Source of the DNA: Betaproteobacteria bacterium
GTDB taxonomy: Bacteria; Pseudomonadota; Gammaproteobacteria; Burkholderiales; CANMPU01
Length of the DNA: 5,385 nt
Assembly: GCA_947499755.1 (NCBI GenBank)
Contig: CANMPU010000089.1
Coordinates: forward strand, 1-5,385
Direction: 5' to 3'
Each line of letters begins with the position of its first letter. The stretch's first letter is position 1. The notes beneath the pieces are model-generated. The model searched no databases, was not told where the DNA came from, and saw nothing but the letters and a program-made list of their open reading frames with translations. A program made the translations under genes and the position numbers. Below are positions 1 to 5,385 of the stretch, in pieces.

Positions 1-358
1 GCATCGTTTTCGACGACACCTTGCGCGTACCAGCTTATTGCTCCACATTGTTGACATGGTCCCGTTTGAGGGCGACCCTATTGCGGATGCGAGCGCCATC
101 ATTAACGAACTAAAAAAGTGCGACGCCACACTTTATGAAAAACCACGCTGGTTAGTTCTCAATAAAGTAGATTTAGTGGACACTGAAGAAACTAAAAAAT
201 TGCTTCAGAAATTTAAAAAGCATTTTGGTAATGCAACCCCATGTTTTGTGGTGTCCGCAATTAGTGGGAAGGGATGTAAAGAGGTTTGTGAGGCAGTGAT
301 GACATACTTACAAGAAAATAAAGAAAACGATTTTACCTCGGATAAAGACGCCGCCTAG
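1..358 (+). CDS. obgE: Obg/CgtA family GTPase, C-terminal part (5' truncated by window edge)
   Basis: This is the last 118 residues of a P-loop GTPase of the Obg/CgtA family; the first complete codon is at base 2 and the TAG stop at 356-358. Seen in the sequence: the run LLLHIVDM that follows the Obg switch region, the G4 motif NKVD (bases 161-172, guanine specificity) and the G5 motif SAISGKG (bases 254-274). The glycine-rich Obg fold and the G1-G3 motifs would lie upstream, outside the window. The family binds the large ribosomal subunit in the cytoplasm and acts in 50S assembly and stress or growth control. The C-terminus ends about 25 residues after G5 with a few mixed-charge residues, so it lacks the long acidic tail of E. 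coli ObgE. proB follows after 18 nt in the same reading frame, which implies co-transcription. The protein reads open to the left edge; an internal TTG at 38 is not a real start because conserved Obg residues precede it. Confidence 0.93.
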   Translation, partial: HRFRRHLARTSLLLHIVDMVPFEGDPIADASAIINELKKCDATLYEKPRWLVLNKVDLVDTEETKKLLQKFKKHFGNATPCFVVSAISGKGCKEVCEAVMTYLQENKENDFTSDKDAA

Positions 359-376
359 CGGTCGACCACCTACACC

Positions 377-1486
377 ATGTCCATTGATATTAGACGGGTT
401 ATCGTAAAAGTCGGTAGCAGCCTAGTTACAAATAATGGACAGGGCCTCGATCATGCCGCCCTAGCAAATTGGGCAACCCAGATTGCCGAATTAAAACGAC
501 TCAAGAAAGACGTCATTTTGGTTTCCAGCGGCGCGATCGCTGCAGGGATGCAACGTCTAAACTGGAAAAAGCGCCCGAACACGGTACATGAACTTCAAGC
601 AGCGGCGGCCGTTGGGCAAATGGGGCTCGTTCAAGCGTATGAATCTTGTTTTCGCGAACACGGACTTCATACCGCACAAATTTTACTCACGCACGACGAT
701 CTGTCGAATCGAAAACGCTACCTAAACGCGCGCTCAACACTTGTTACCTTATTGGAATTAAATGTCATTCCAATTATTAACGAGAACGATACGGTTGTAA
801 CTGATGAAATTCGATTCGGCGACAACGACACGTTAGCAGCGTTAGTTGCAAATCTCGTTGAGGCGGACCTCCTCGTTATTCTTACCGACCAAGCTGGCCT
901 ATTTACCGCCGACCCACGTATCGATACTAGCGCAACATTGGTGACCAGAATTGAGGTCAACGCCCCCGAGTTGGATACCATGGCTGGAGGCTCGGGCAGC
1001 GAAATCTCTCGAGGCGGCATGCGAACAAAAATTATTGCTGCGCGCCGCGCCGCACGTAGCGGCACGGATACAATTATTGCCTACGGAAAAGAACACGATG
1101 TTTTGCCGCGACTGATTCAAGGCGAATCCATAGGCACGCGACTAGTCGCCAACAACATACCGATAGCAGCGCGAAAAAATTGGTTGGCGGGCCATCTGCA
1201 AATTACAGGCAAATTAGTCCTAGACCGTGGCGCGGTGCATGCTCTACAGAACGAGGGAAAGAGTTTGTTGCCGATAGGTGTGCAGGAAGTATCGGGGGAC
1301 TTTGAGCGTGGCGAACTCGTATCCTGTTTCGATTCTGAAGGGAAGGAGATTGGTAGAGGCCTGGTTAACTATAGTGCGGCCGATACGCGCCGCATATTAG
1401 GTTGTCCGACGCAGGAAATAGAATCTCGTCTTGGCTACCTCGATGAGGTCGAGCTTGTTCATCGTGACAACTTCGTAATAACCTGA
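377..1486 (+). CDS. proB: Glutamate 5-kinase (proline biosynthesis, first step)
   Basis: ProB phosphorylates L-glutamate to gamma-glutamyl phosphate with ATP, the committed step of proline synthesis, in the cytoplasm. The 369-residue product is close to E. coli ProB (367 aa). Visible parts are the N-terminal amino-acid-kinase fold with KVGSSLVT (11-18), SSGAIAAGM (50-58), INENDTV (134-140), GDN (148-150), [13 protein letters not shown] (169-181) and GGMRTK (213-218), then a C-terminal PUA domain from about residue 275. Catalytic or substrate residues equivalent to E. coli K10, S50, D137, N149 and K217 are present as K11, S51, D138, N150 and K218. D108 and E144 match E. coli positions tied to proline feedback inhibition, so the enzyme is probably inhibited by proline (inference). 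The ATG at 377 is the only plausible start: no other start codon lies between it and the in-frame obg stop. No Shine-Dalgarno is visible, so translation may depend on reinitiation after obg. proA is not adjacent. Confidence 0.97.
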   Translation: MSIDIRRVIVKVGSSLVTNNGQGLDHAALANWATQIAELKRLKKDVILVSSGAIAAGMQRLNWKKRPNTVHELQAAAAVGQMGLVQAYESCFREHGLHTAQILLTHDDLSNRKRYLNARSTLVTLLELNVIPIINENDTVVTDEIRFGDNDTLAALVANLVEADLLVILTDQAGLFTADPRIDTSATLVTRIEVNAPELDTMAGGSGSEISRGGMRTKIIAARRAARSGTDTIIAYGKEHDVLPRLIQGESIGTRLVANNIPIAARKNWLAGHLQITGKLVLDRGAVHALQNEGKSLLPIGVQEVSGDFERGELVSCFDSEGKEIGRGLVNYSAADTRRILGCPTQEIESRLGYLDEVELVHRDNFVIT

Positions 1487-1502
1487 TTTCAGTACCGGCG
1501 AT

Positions 1503-2045
1503 TTATCCACCGCCACCAGATGAGTTGGTCATATTTTCGCCGCCACGTCGAAAAACGGATATCGCCTGCTGTGGGCGCCTAATAATCCCGCCGCCAGGAC
1601 AGAAATAATTCTTAAACAGCTCGTGACGGTGTCTGTTGGTCGCAAATGCCGCTAGCCGTTGCCATTCGGTTTGTTTTGCCTTTACCCAAGTACCATCGTT
1701 GCGCCCGAACCCATAAGATTTCCATTCTCTTGAATTACACCGTATGCCTTCAAAGCTAACATTGACCGCGCCACCTGCCGATTTCACGACCACGGTATAT
1801 CTGACCACGCCATCATCACCAACTATGATAGATTTTGCGTCGACATAGAATTTGTTGGTCGTGACGGCACTCACGTCGAATGGCATTAGATTCTCGTCCT
1901 TCGGGTAAGCCGGTAATTCCACTTCCTGTTCTACCCAGGTTTTTTCTTCGATGTTTGGGCTCTCCGGTCGGTAGCTTTCCGCAAATGTGGTCGAGATTAC
2001 GCCGATACAAACCGTTAGAACTATACATTTTAGAATGCTTTGCAT
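1503..2045 (-). CDS. CNP1-like family secreted protein of unknown function
   Basis: A 180-residue protein that I assign to the CNP1-like family (cryptic neisserial protein, PF08750) from memory of the family pattern. Seen: an N-terminal signal peptide with K6, a hydrophobic core (7-18) and a likely signal peptidase I site after TFA at 20-22. The mature part has W37 with an acidic stretch, LPAYP (44-48), MPFDV (54-58), FYVDAKSI (66-73), VRYTVVVKSAGGAVNVSFEG (81-100), IRC (101-103), REW (106-108) and YFCPGG (147-152). C103 and C149 are the only mature cysteines and could form a disulfide. There is no lipobox and no further membrane segment, so a periplasmic location is likely. The tail ends in SSGGGG. 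The gene sits 41 nt downstream of rppH on the same strand and is probably co-transcribed with it. It converges on proB with 16 nt between stops. No clear ribosome binding site precedes the ATG. Function is not known. Confidence 0.85.
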   Translation of the reverse strand: MQSILKCIVLTVCIGVISTTFAESYRPESPNIEEKTWVEQEVELPAYPKDENLMPFDVSAVTTNKFYVDAKSIIVGDDGVVRYTVVVKSAGGAVNVSFEGIRCNSREWKSYGFGRNDGTWVKAKQTEWQRLAAFATNRHRHELFKNYFCPGGGIIRRPQQAISVFRRGGENMTNSSGGGG

Positions 2046-2086
2046 AATGAGCGCTTAGTTACCAAATACACTGTCGCGACCAAAAA

Positions 2087-2608
2087 CTATCTTCGGACTT
2101 GTGGATGCGCAACGGGCTTAACGCGACGCGTGCCTTGTACATTTAAAAATCTTGAGAGTTCCTGTAATGCTTTTTGATACACCTCGCGTTTGAATTCGAT
2201 GACAGACTCCATAGGTATCCAGTAGTCATGCCAGCGCCAAGCATCGAATTCCGGTCGTTCGCTCGCACGAAGAGAAACATCGCTGTCGCGCCCAGTCAGT
2301 CTTAACAGATACCAAATTTGTTTTTGGCCACGATACCTGCCGCGCCATTCGCGCTTAATCCAATGATCAGGCACGTCATAACGTAACCAATCGCGGGTAC
2401 GTCCAAGGATTTTAACGTGGCTAGGCTGTAGCCCAACTTCTTCTTCCAACTCGCGGTACATTGCCTGCTCTGGCGTTTCCCCAGATTTAAGGCCGCCCTG
2501 TGGAAATTGCCACGAATGCTCTTTAACCCGCTTCCCCCAAAATACTTCATTTTTGGAGTTGCACAATATGATACCGACGTTATAGCGATAGCCGTCATGG
2601 TCCATCAT
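2087..2608 (-). CDS. rppH: RNA pyrophosphohydrolase, Nudix family
   Basis: RppH removes pyrophosphate from the 5'-triphosphate end of transcripts, giving monophosphorylated RNA that RNase E attacks, and so starts mRNA decay in the cytoplasm. The 173-residue product (E. coli 176 aa) has the complete Nudix box GX5EX7REUXEEXGU at residues 38-60, with metal-binding E53, E56 and E57 at the same positions as in E. coli. Other family stretches are YRYNVGIIL (7-15), HSWQFPQGG (31-39), [10 protein letters not shown] (71-80), GQKQIWYLL (94-102) and PEFDAWRW (119-126). The frame stays open upstream to an ATG at 2713, but I chose the ATG at 2608: the family begins directly with a Met-x-Asp-x-x-Gly-Tyr/Phe-Arg segment, and a strong ribosome binding site sits just before it. 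The next codon, at 2605, is also ATG and could serve. It heads a leftward pair with the CNP1-like gene and is divergent from proS. Confidence 0.95.
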   Translation of the reverse strand: MMDHDGYRYNVGIILCNSKNEVFWGKRVKEHSWQFPQGGLKSGETPEQAMYRELEEEVGLQPSHVKILGRTRDWLRYDVPDHWIKREWRGRYRGQKQIWYLLRLTGRDSDVSLRASERPEFDAWRWHDYWIPMESVIEFKREVYQKALQELSRFLNVQGTRRVKPVAHPQVRR

Positions 2609-2748
2609 ACCGATCACCTGCAAAATAATCCCGTTAGCGCATTTTTTCATACTTTCGAGTGGAATTAAAGACATAAAATCTTTGTATTCTCGCCCATGAG
2701 GATATTTAGGCACTGTAAAATACGTGCTTACTCTGAATGGTCTCTGTC
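2609..2748. promoter_or_regulatory. Divergent rppH/proS intergenic region, presumed to hold both promoters
   Basis: This 140-nt spacer between two divergent housekeeping genes should contain the promoters for rppH-CNP1 (leftward) and proS-transglycosylase (rightward). The only reasonable -10 candidate I see for proS is TAAAAT at 2716-2721 (5 of 6 bases of TATAAT), preceded directly by TG and ending 27 nt before the proS ATG; no good -35 lies 16-18 nt upstream of it. On the minus strand TTTACA (2719-2714) resembles a -35 but has no matching -10 at normal spacing. The region is AT-rich around 2641-2690. I see no hairpin, repeat or riboswitch-like structure. The promoter role is inferred from gene orientation, not from a strong motif. 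Confidence 0.4.
2612..2619 (-). promoter_or_regulatory. Ribosome binding site that fixes the rppH start
   Basis: On the minus strand this reads AGGTGATC, an uninterrupted 8-base match to the end of the extended Shine-Dalgarno consensus AAGGAGGTGATC. The AGGT core (2616-2619) ends 7 nt before the ATG at 2608, a normal spacing. It is the clearest ribosome binding site in the window and favours the 2608 start over the ATG at 2713, which would add 35 residues not expected for the family. Confidence 0.75.
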
Positions 2749-4518
2749 ATGCGGGCATCGCAATTTTTTATTTCCACGCTTAAAGAAGCACCTTCTGAGG
2801 CGGAACTTAGTAGTCACCGCCTCATGTTACGTGCGGGATTGATCAAACAACTCGCGACTGGCCTATATACCTGGATGCCGCTTGGTCTCAGGGTATTACG
2901 CAAGGTCGAGCGTGTTGTACGAGAAGAAATGGACAAAGCCGGTGCCATTGAGCTTTCGATGCCAGTGGTTCAACCATCAGAGCTTTGGCTGGAATCTGGC
3001 CGCTGGGATTATTTTGGGCCAGAACTCCTGCGCTTTGTCGATAGGCATAAAAGAGATTATTGCCTCGGGCCGACGCACGAGGAAGTGATTACCGATATTG
3101 CGCGTCGCGAAATCAAAAGCTATCGCCAACTTCCTGTTAATTTTTATCAAATTCAAACTAAATTTCGCGACGAGATTCGCCCAAGATTCGGCGTAATGCG
3201 CGCGCGAGAATTTCTCATGAAAGACGCATACTCTTTCCACGCCGACCGCACCAGCTTAGAGAAAACCTATGGCACCATGTATGACGCTTACGCTAATATC
3301 TTTACCCGACTCGGGCTGAGATTTAGAGCGGTGGCAGCGGATACCGGCGCGATTGGCGGAACAGGCTCACACGAATTTCATGTGCTCGCCGACTCAGGCG
3401 AAGATGCGATCGCGTATTGCCAAAGCTCGGATTACGCTGCTAACGTTGAACTGGCAGAAGCGCTGCCCCCGAAAGTTCAGCGACCTTTACCTTCACAAGC
3501 GTTAACAGAAGAGCCCACTCCCAATCAACGCACAATTGCTGAGGTCTGCAAGTTTTTGAAAATGCCTGCCCAACGTTTTATCAAGACGTTAGTTTATGAA
3601 GGGACAGATGGTTTAGTTGCATTTTTAATTAGAGGCGATCACATATTAAACGAAGCAAAAGTATTAAAACTCACGCAAATAAAAAGCCCTCTTCGTACCG
3701 CAAGCGAGGAACAAGTACGCAAAGTATTTGGTGCGGGCTTCGGGTCTATAGGTCCGGTTCTTAATATCGTCCCGGAATCCACTCGCAGACGGCCCCTTGA
3801 ACAACTGAGAGCGGAAAAAAGTAAGCTCACGATTGTGGCTGATCACTCGGTCAGGGAAATGAGTGATTTTATATGCGGGGCAAACATAGATGGGCATCAT
3901 TTTACCGGTGTAAACTTTGAAAGAGACTTGCCAGAGCCGGATATGGTTGTGGATATACGCAACATAGTCCCAGGTGACCCTAGCCCCGACGGTAAGGGCA
4001 CACTGGACATTTGTCGCGGTATCGAGGTCGGTCATATTTTTCAACTAGGAACAAAATACTCCAGAGCGCTGCACGCGAATTTTCTCGACCAAAGCGGTAC
4101 GTCATGCAATATGGAAATGGGGTGTTATGGTATAGGAATATCGCGCATCGTCGCCGCAGCCATTGAGCAAAATCATGACGATCACGGTATCATTTTTTCT
4201 GCAGCCCTGGCCCCATTTCAATTGGTGATTGTGCCCATCGCTATGGGTAAAAGTGCCCTCGTAAGAAACACGGCAGAAACTTTATACAATGAACTGACGC
4301 AAAGCGGAATTGAGGTATTGCTGGATGATAGGGACGAACGTCCCGGCGTCATGTTAGCCGATATGGAGCTTATCGGAATCCCACATCGCCTTGTCATTGG
4401 CGAACGTGGTCTAAAAAACGCAGAGATCGAGTACCAAGCGCGCGGTCAAAAAGAAGCGCAAATGCTGCCATTAAGTAACGCTGTCACTGTTATCAAATCG
4501 ATTTTATGCGACAGTTAA
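2749..4518 (+). CDS. proS: Prolyl-tRNA synthetase, bacterial type with editing domain
   Basis: ProS charges tRNA-Pro with proline in the cytoplasm and hydrolyses mischarged Ala-tRNA-Pro. The product has 589 residues against 572 in E. coli. Class II motifs are visible: motif 1 around MPVVQP (71-76), motif 2 [10 protein letters not shown] (139-148) running on to [11 protein letters not shown] (153-163), and motif 3 GCYGIGISR (458-466). ATP-site and proline-site stretches GPTHEE (107-112) and [12 protein letters not shown] (199-210) are intact. The inserted editing domain spans about 230-395 and has FIKT with K279, matching the E. coli editing residue K279, plus GANIDGHHF (377-385). The C-terminal anticodon-binding domain (about 488-589) includes [20 protein letters not shown] (524-543). 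Compared with E. coli there is an extra segment of about 19 residues near 338-357. I chose ATG 2749 because the family starts MRxSQ; an in-frame ATG at 2737 would add four residues. Neither has a clear Shine-Dalgarno. The stop overlaps the next gene by 13 nt. Confidence 0.96.
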   Translation: MRASQFFISTLKEAPSEAELSSHRLMLRAGLIKQLATGLYTWMPLGLRVLRKVERVVREEMDKAGAIELSMPVVQPSELWLESGRWDYFGPELLRFVDRHKRDYCLGPTHEEVITDIARREIKSYRQLPVNFYQIQTKFRDEIRPRFGVMRAREFLMKDAYSFHADRTSLEKTYGTMYDAYANIFTRLGLRFRAVAADTGAIGGTGSHEFHVLADSGEDAIAYCQSSDYAANVELAEALPPKVQRPLPSQALTEEPTPNQRTIAEVCKFLKMPAQRFIKTLVYEGTDGLVAFLIRGDHILNEAKVLKLTQIKSPLRTASEEQVRKVFGAGFGSIGPVLNIVPESTRRRPLEQLRAEKSKLTIVADHSVREMSDFICGANIDGHHFTGVNFERDLPEPDMVVDIRNIVPGDPSPDGKGTLDICRGIEVGHIFQLGTKYSRALHANFLDQSGTSCNMEMGCYGIGISRIVAAAIEQNHDDHGIIFSAALAPFQLVIVPIAMGKSALVRNTAETLYNELTQSGIEVLLDDRDERPGVMLADMELIGIPHRLVIGERGLKNAEIEYQARGQKEAQMLPLSNAVTVIKSILCDS

Positions 4519-5138
4519 TCGTTTTTATCTGCTTCTTGCTTAACGCTTCTTGGGCTCTCGCCGGTGAGCAAATGTACGAGCCGCTCTCAGCTAGCGTGCA
4601 AACTGCTTTAACGCGCTCCATCAGTGACAGGGCCGCACCTTATCTCGCTTTCCCTACCCAAGAAGAAGCGCAAAAATGGTTGGATGCCATGTCTACGCGC
4701 TTACAATCGCGTATTTCTGATCCAATATTTAGACGCGATTTTCTTAAGACTGTACATTACGAAGCGAGTCGCGCCGGCCTTGATCCGCAACTCGTGTTGG
4801 GTTTAATCCAAGTGGAAAATCGATTTAAAAAATATGCGTTATCGCGTGCCGGTGCGCGTGGATATATGCAGGTCATGCCATTTTGGGTCAAACTTATCGG
4901 AAGTCAAGACCACGATCTATTTCACCTACGCACCAACCTGCGCTACGGCTGTACGATACTTAGGCATTATTTGGATATCGAAAATGGAAATTACTTCCGA
5001 GCTCTGGGACGCTACAATGGCAGCCTTGGACAATCGGAATACCCGAATATGGTCGTGCGCGCGTGGCTAAAAACCTGGAAATACCAAACTAAAACAGTAT
5101 CGATATCTGACAAAAAAGCACGTGAGGCCACAGGCTAA
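4506..5138 (+). CDS. Soluble lytic transglycosylase (SLT domain), exported
   Basis: A 210-residue periplasmic enzyme expected to cleave the MurNAc-GlcNAc bond of peptidoglycan to 1,6-anhydro products. Residues 1-19 form a signal peptide (hydrophobic core 4-15, cleavage after ALA at 17-19). No lipobox cysteine is present, so it is probably soluble. The SLT domain runs from about 82 to 185: E104 in IQVENRF is the predicted catalytic acid, followed by [13 protein letters not shown] (115-127), NLRYG (144-148), ILRHYL (151-156) and [10 protein letters not shown] (166-175). The glutamate is followed by Asn rather than the usual Ser of SLT family 1. Residues 20-80 are a short helical-looking region without a recognised domain, and the tail (193-210) is basic and polar. 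There is no LysM or other wall-binding domain. The ATG overlaps the proS end by 13 nt with no visible ribosome binding site, which suggests translational coupling. I give no symbol because the closest named E. coli enzyme is not clear. Confidence 0.92.
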   Translation: MRQLIVFICFLLNASWALAGEQMYEPLSASVQTALTRSISDRAAPYLAFPTQEEAQKWLDAMSTRLQSRISDPIFRRDFLKTVHYEASRAGLDPQLVLGLIQVENRFKKYALSRAGARGYMQVMPFWVKLIGSQDHDLFHLRTNLRYGCTILRHYLDIENGNYFRALGRYNGSLGQSEYPNMVVRAWLKTWKYQTKTVSISDKKAREATG

Positions 5139-5385
5139 GCTTGGTACAACAAAATTTCGCCGCGATTCGCCTCTATTGAGTCGCCATTCCAACGTCGATA
5201 TTGTCCGCTAATCTGCGCCTCAGTAATGGGCAAGCCGCTATCTTTTAAATGCGCTAGATATAAGCGCAGGAATAATGGATGATAGGTTTCGGCATAGGTA
5301 AACGTCGGGAGCATCTCGGCTTCATGCATCGAAACAATTGAGCCACGCTTCATTCCGGCACCTGGTCTGATCCCTAATTTCCCAA
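5135..5385 (-). CDS. fhcC: Formyltransferase/hydrolase complex subunit C (FhcC), C-terminal part
   Basis: The last 82 residues of a leftward gene that runs off the right edge; the frame is open from base 5383 with no stop before TAG at 5137-5135. Visible pattern: GAGMKRGSIV (8-17 of the visible part), typical of the repeating GXGXG beta-helix shared by formylmethanofuran dehydrogenase subunit C and the glutamate synthase alpha domain. After it come LPTF (25-28), FLRLYL (38-43), GQYRRWNGD (60-68) and a terminal RGEILLY (74-80), which I recognise as the end of bacterial FhcC/FwdC proteins. In methylotrophs FhcABCD turns formyl-tetrahydromethanopterin into formate via methanofuran; subunit C is structural. 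The family is about 270 residues, so roughly two thirds lies outside. The ATG at 5353 is not a gene start, because the glycine-rich repeat continues upstream of it. The stop codon overlaps that of the transglycosylase. Other GXGXG proteins are a less likely alternative. Confidence 0.78.
   Translation of the reverse strand, partial: GKLGIRPGAGMKRGSIVSMHEAEMLPTFTYAETYHPLFLRLYLAHLKDSGLPITEAQISGQYRRWNGDSIEANRGEILLYQA

Noticed and set aside
718..1120. Two overlapping minus-strand open frames inside proB
   Set aside because: Both are opposite conserved kinase motifs of ProB, and their translations are Arg/Ala/Ser-rich low-quality sequence without domain signals.
1497..1514. GGCG/CGCC inverted repeat as a bidirectional terminator
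   Set aside because: Only four base pairs around a 10-nt loop, no flanking T-tract on either strand; not better than chance.
2302..2598. 98-codon minus-strand frame within rppH
   Set aside because: It is on the same strand as rppH but in another frame; the Nudix reading frame fully explains this DNA.
2674..2679. TAAAAT as a -10 box for proS
   Set aside because: No -35-like hexamer at 16-18 nt upstream, and it is further from the start than the similar TAAAAT at 2716-2721; the AT-rich context makes such matches common.
3664..4044. 126-codon open frame on the minus strand inside proS
   Set aside because: It lies wholly opposite a well-conserved part of proS, matches no family I recognise and has no convincing start context; it is a shadow of the real gene.
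4624..5070. Small plus-strand frames (60 and 78 codons) inside the transglycosylase gene
   Set aside because: They are out-of-frame readings of the conserved SLT domain with no independent support.
5135..5353. A complete 72-residue minus-strand protein starting at 5353
   Set aside because: The frame continues upstream to the window edge with glycine-rich sequence that belongs to the same FhcC repeat, so this is a truncated larger gene, not a small one.
1..5385. Mobile elements, CRISPR arrays, tRNA/rRNA genes, direct repeats or a novel defence system
   Set aside because: The window is almost fully covered by recognisable core genes; I found no terminal inverted repeats, spaced repeats, cloverleaf sequence or transposase-like frames.

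Overview
The window looks like a stretch of chromosome from a betaproteobacterium, probably a methylotroph related to the Methylophilaceae. Three things point there. The order Obg GTPase, proB, CNP1-like protein, rppH, proS, soluble lytic transglycosylase is, from memory, a conserved betaproteobacterial neighbourhood. CNP1-like proteins are largely confined to that class. The right edge carries what I read as the C-terminus of FhcC, a subunit of the formyltransferase/hydrolase complex of the tetrahydromethanopterin C1 pathway. The genus is inference; no rRNA or other marker is present.

Layout: bases 1-358 are the 3' end of the Obg/CgtA GTPase gene (+), followed after 18 nt by proB (377-1486, +). 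Convergent to proB, with only 16 nt between stops, lies a leftward pair: rppH (2608-2087, -) and a secreted CNP1-like protein (2045-1503, -). A 140-nt divergent spacer (2609-2748) separates rppH from proS (2749-4518, +). The proS stop overlaps the start of a signal-peptide-bearing lytic transglycosylase (4506-5138, +) by 13 nt. That gene meets fhcC (-, running off the right edge) tail to tail, with a 3-nt overlap of the stop codons.

Functions are mostly housekeeping: ribosome-linked GTPase control, the first step of proline synthesis, mRNA 5'-end processing, prolyl-tRNA charging and peptidoglycan cleavage. proB and proS both serve proline metabolism, but they are separated by the leftward pair and are not one operon. 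Coding density is very high and no gap exceeds 140 nt. I see no mobile element, CRISPR array, tRNA or rRNA, and no sign of recent transfer. I do not see an undescribed multi-gene system. The points most worth a second look are an approximately 19-residue insertion in the editing-domain region of ProS, the fhcC junction, the Glu-Asn active-site variant in the transglycosylase, and the uncharacterised CNP1-like protein next to rppH.
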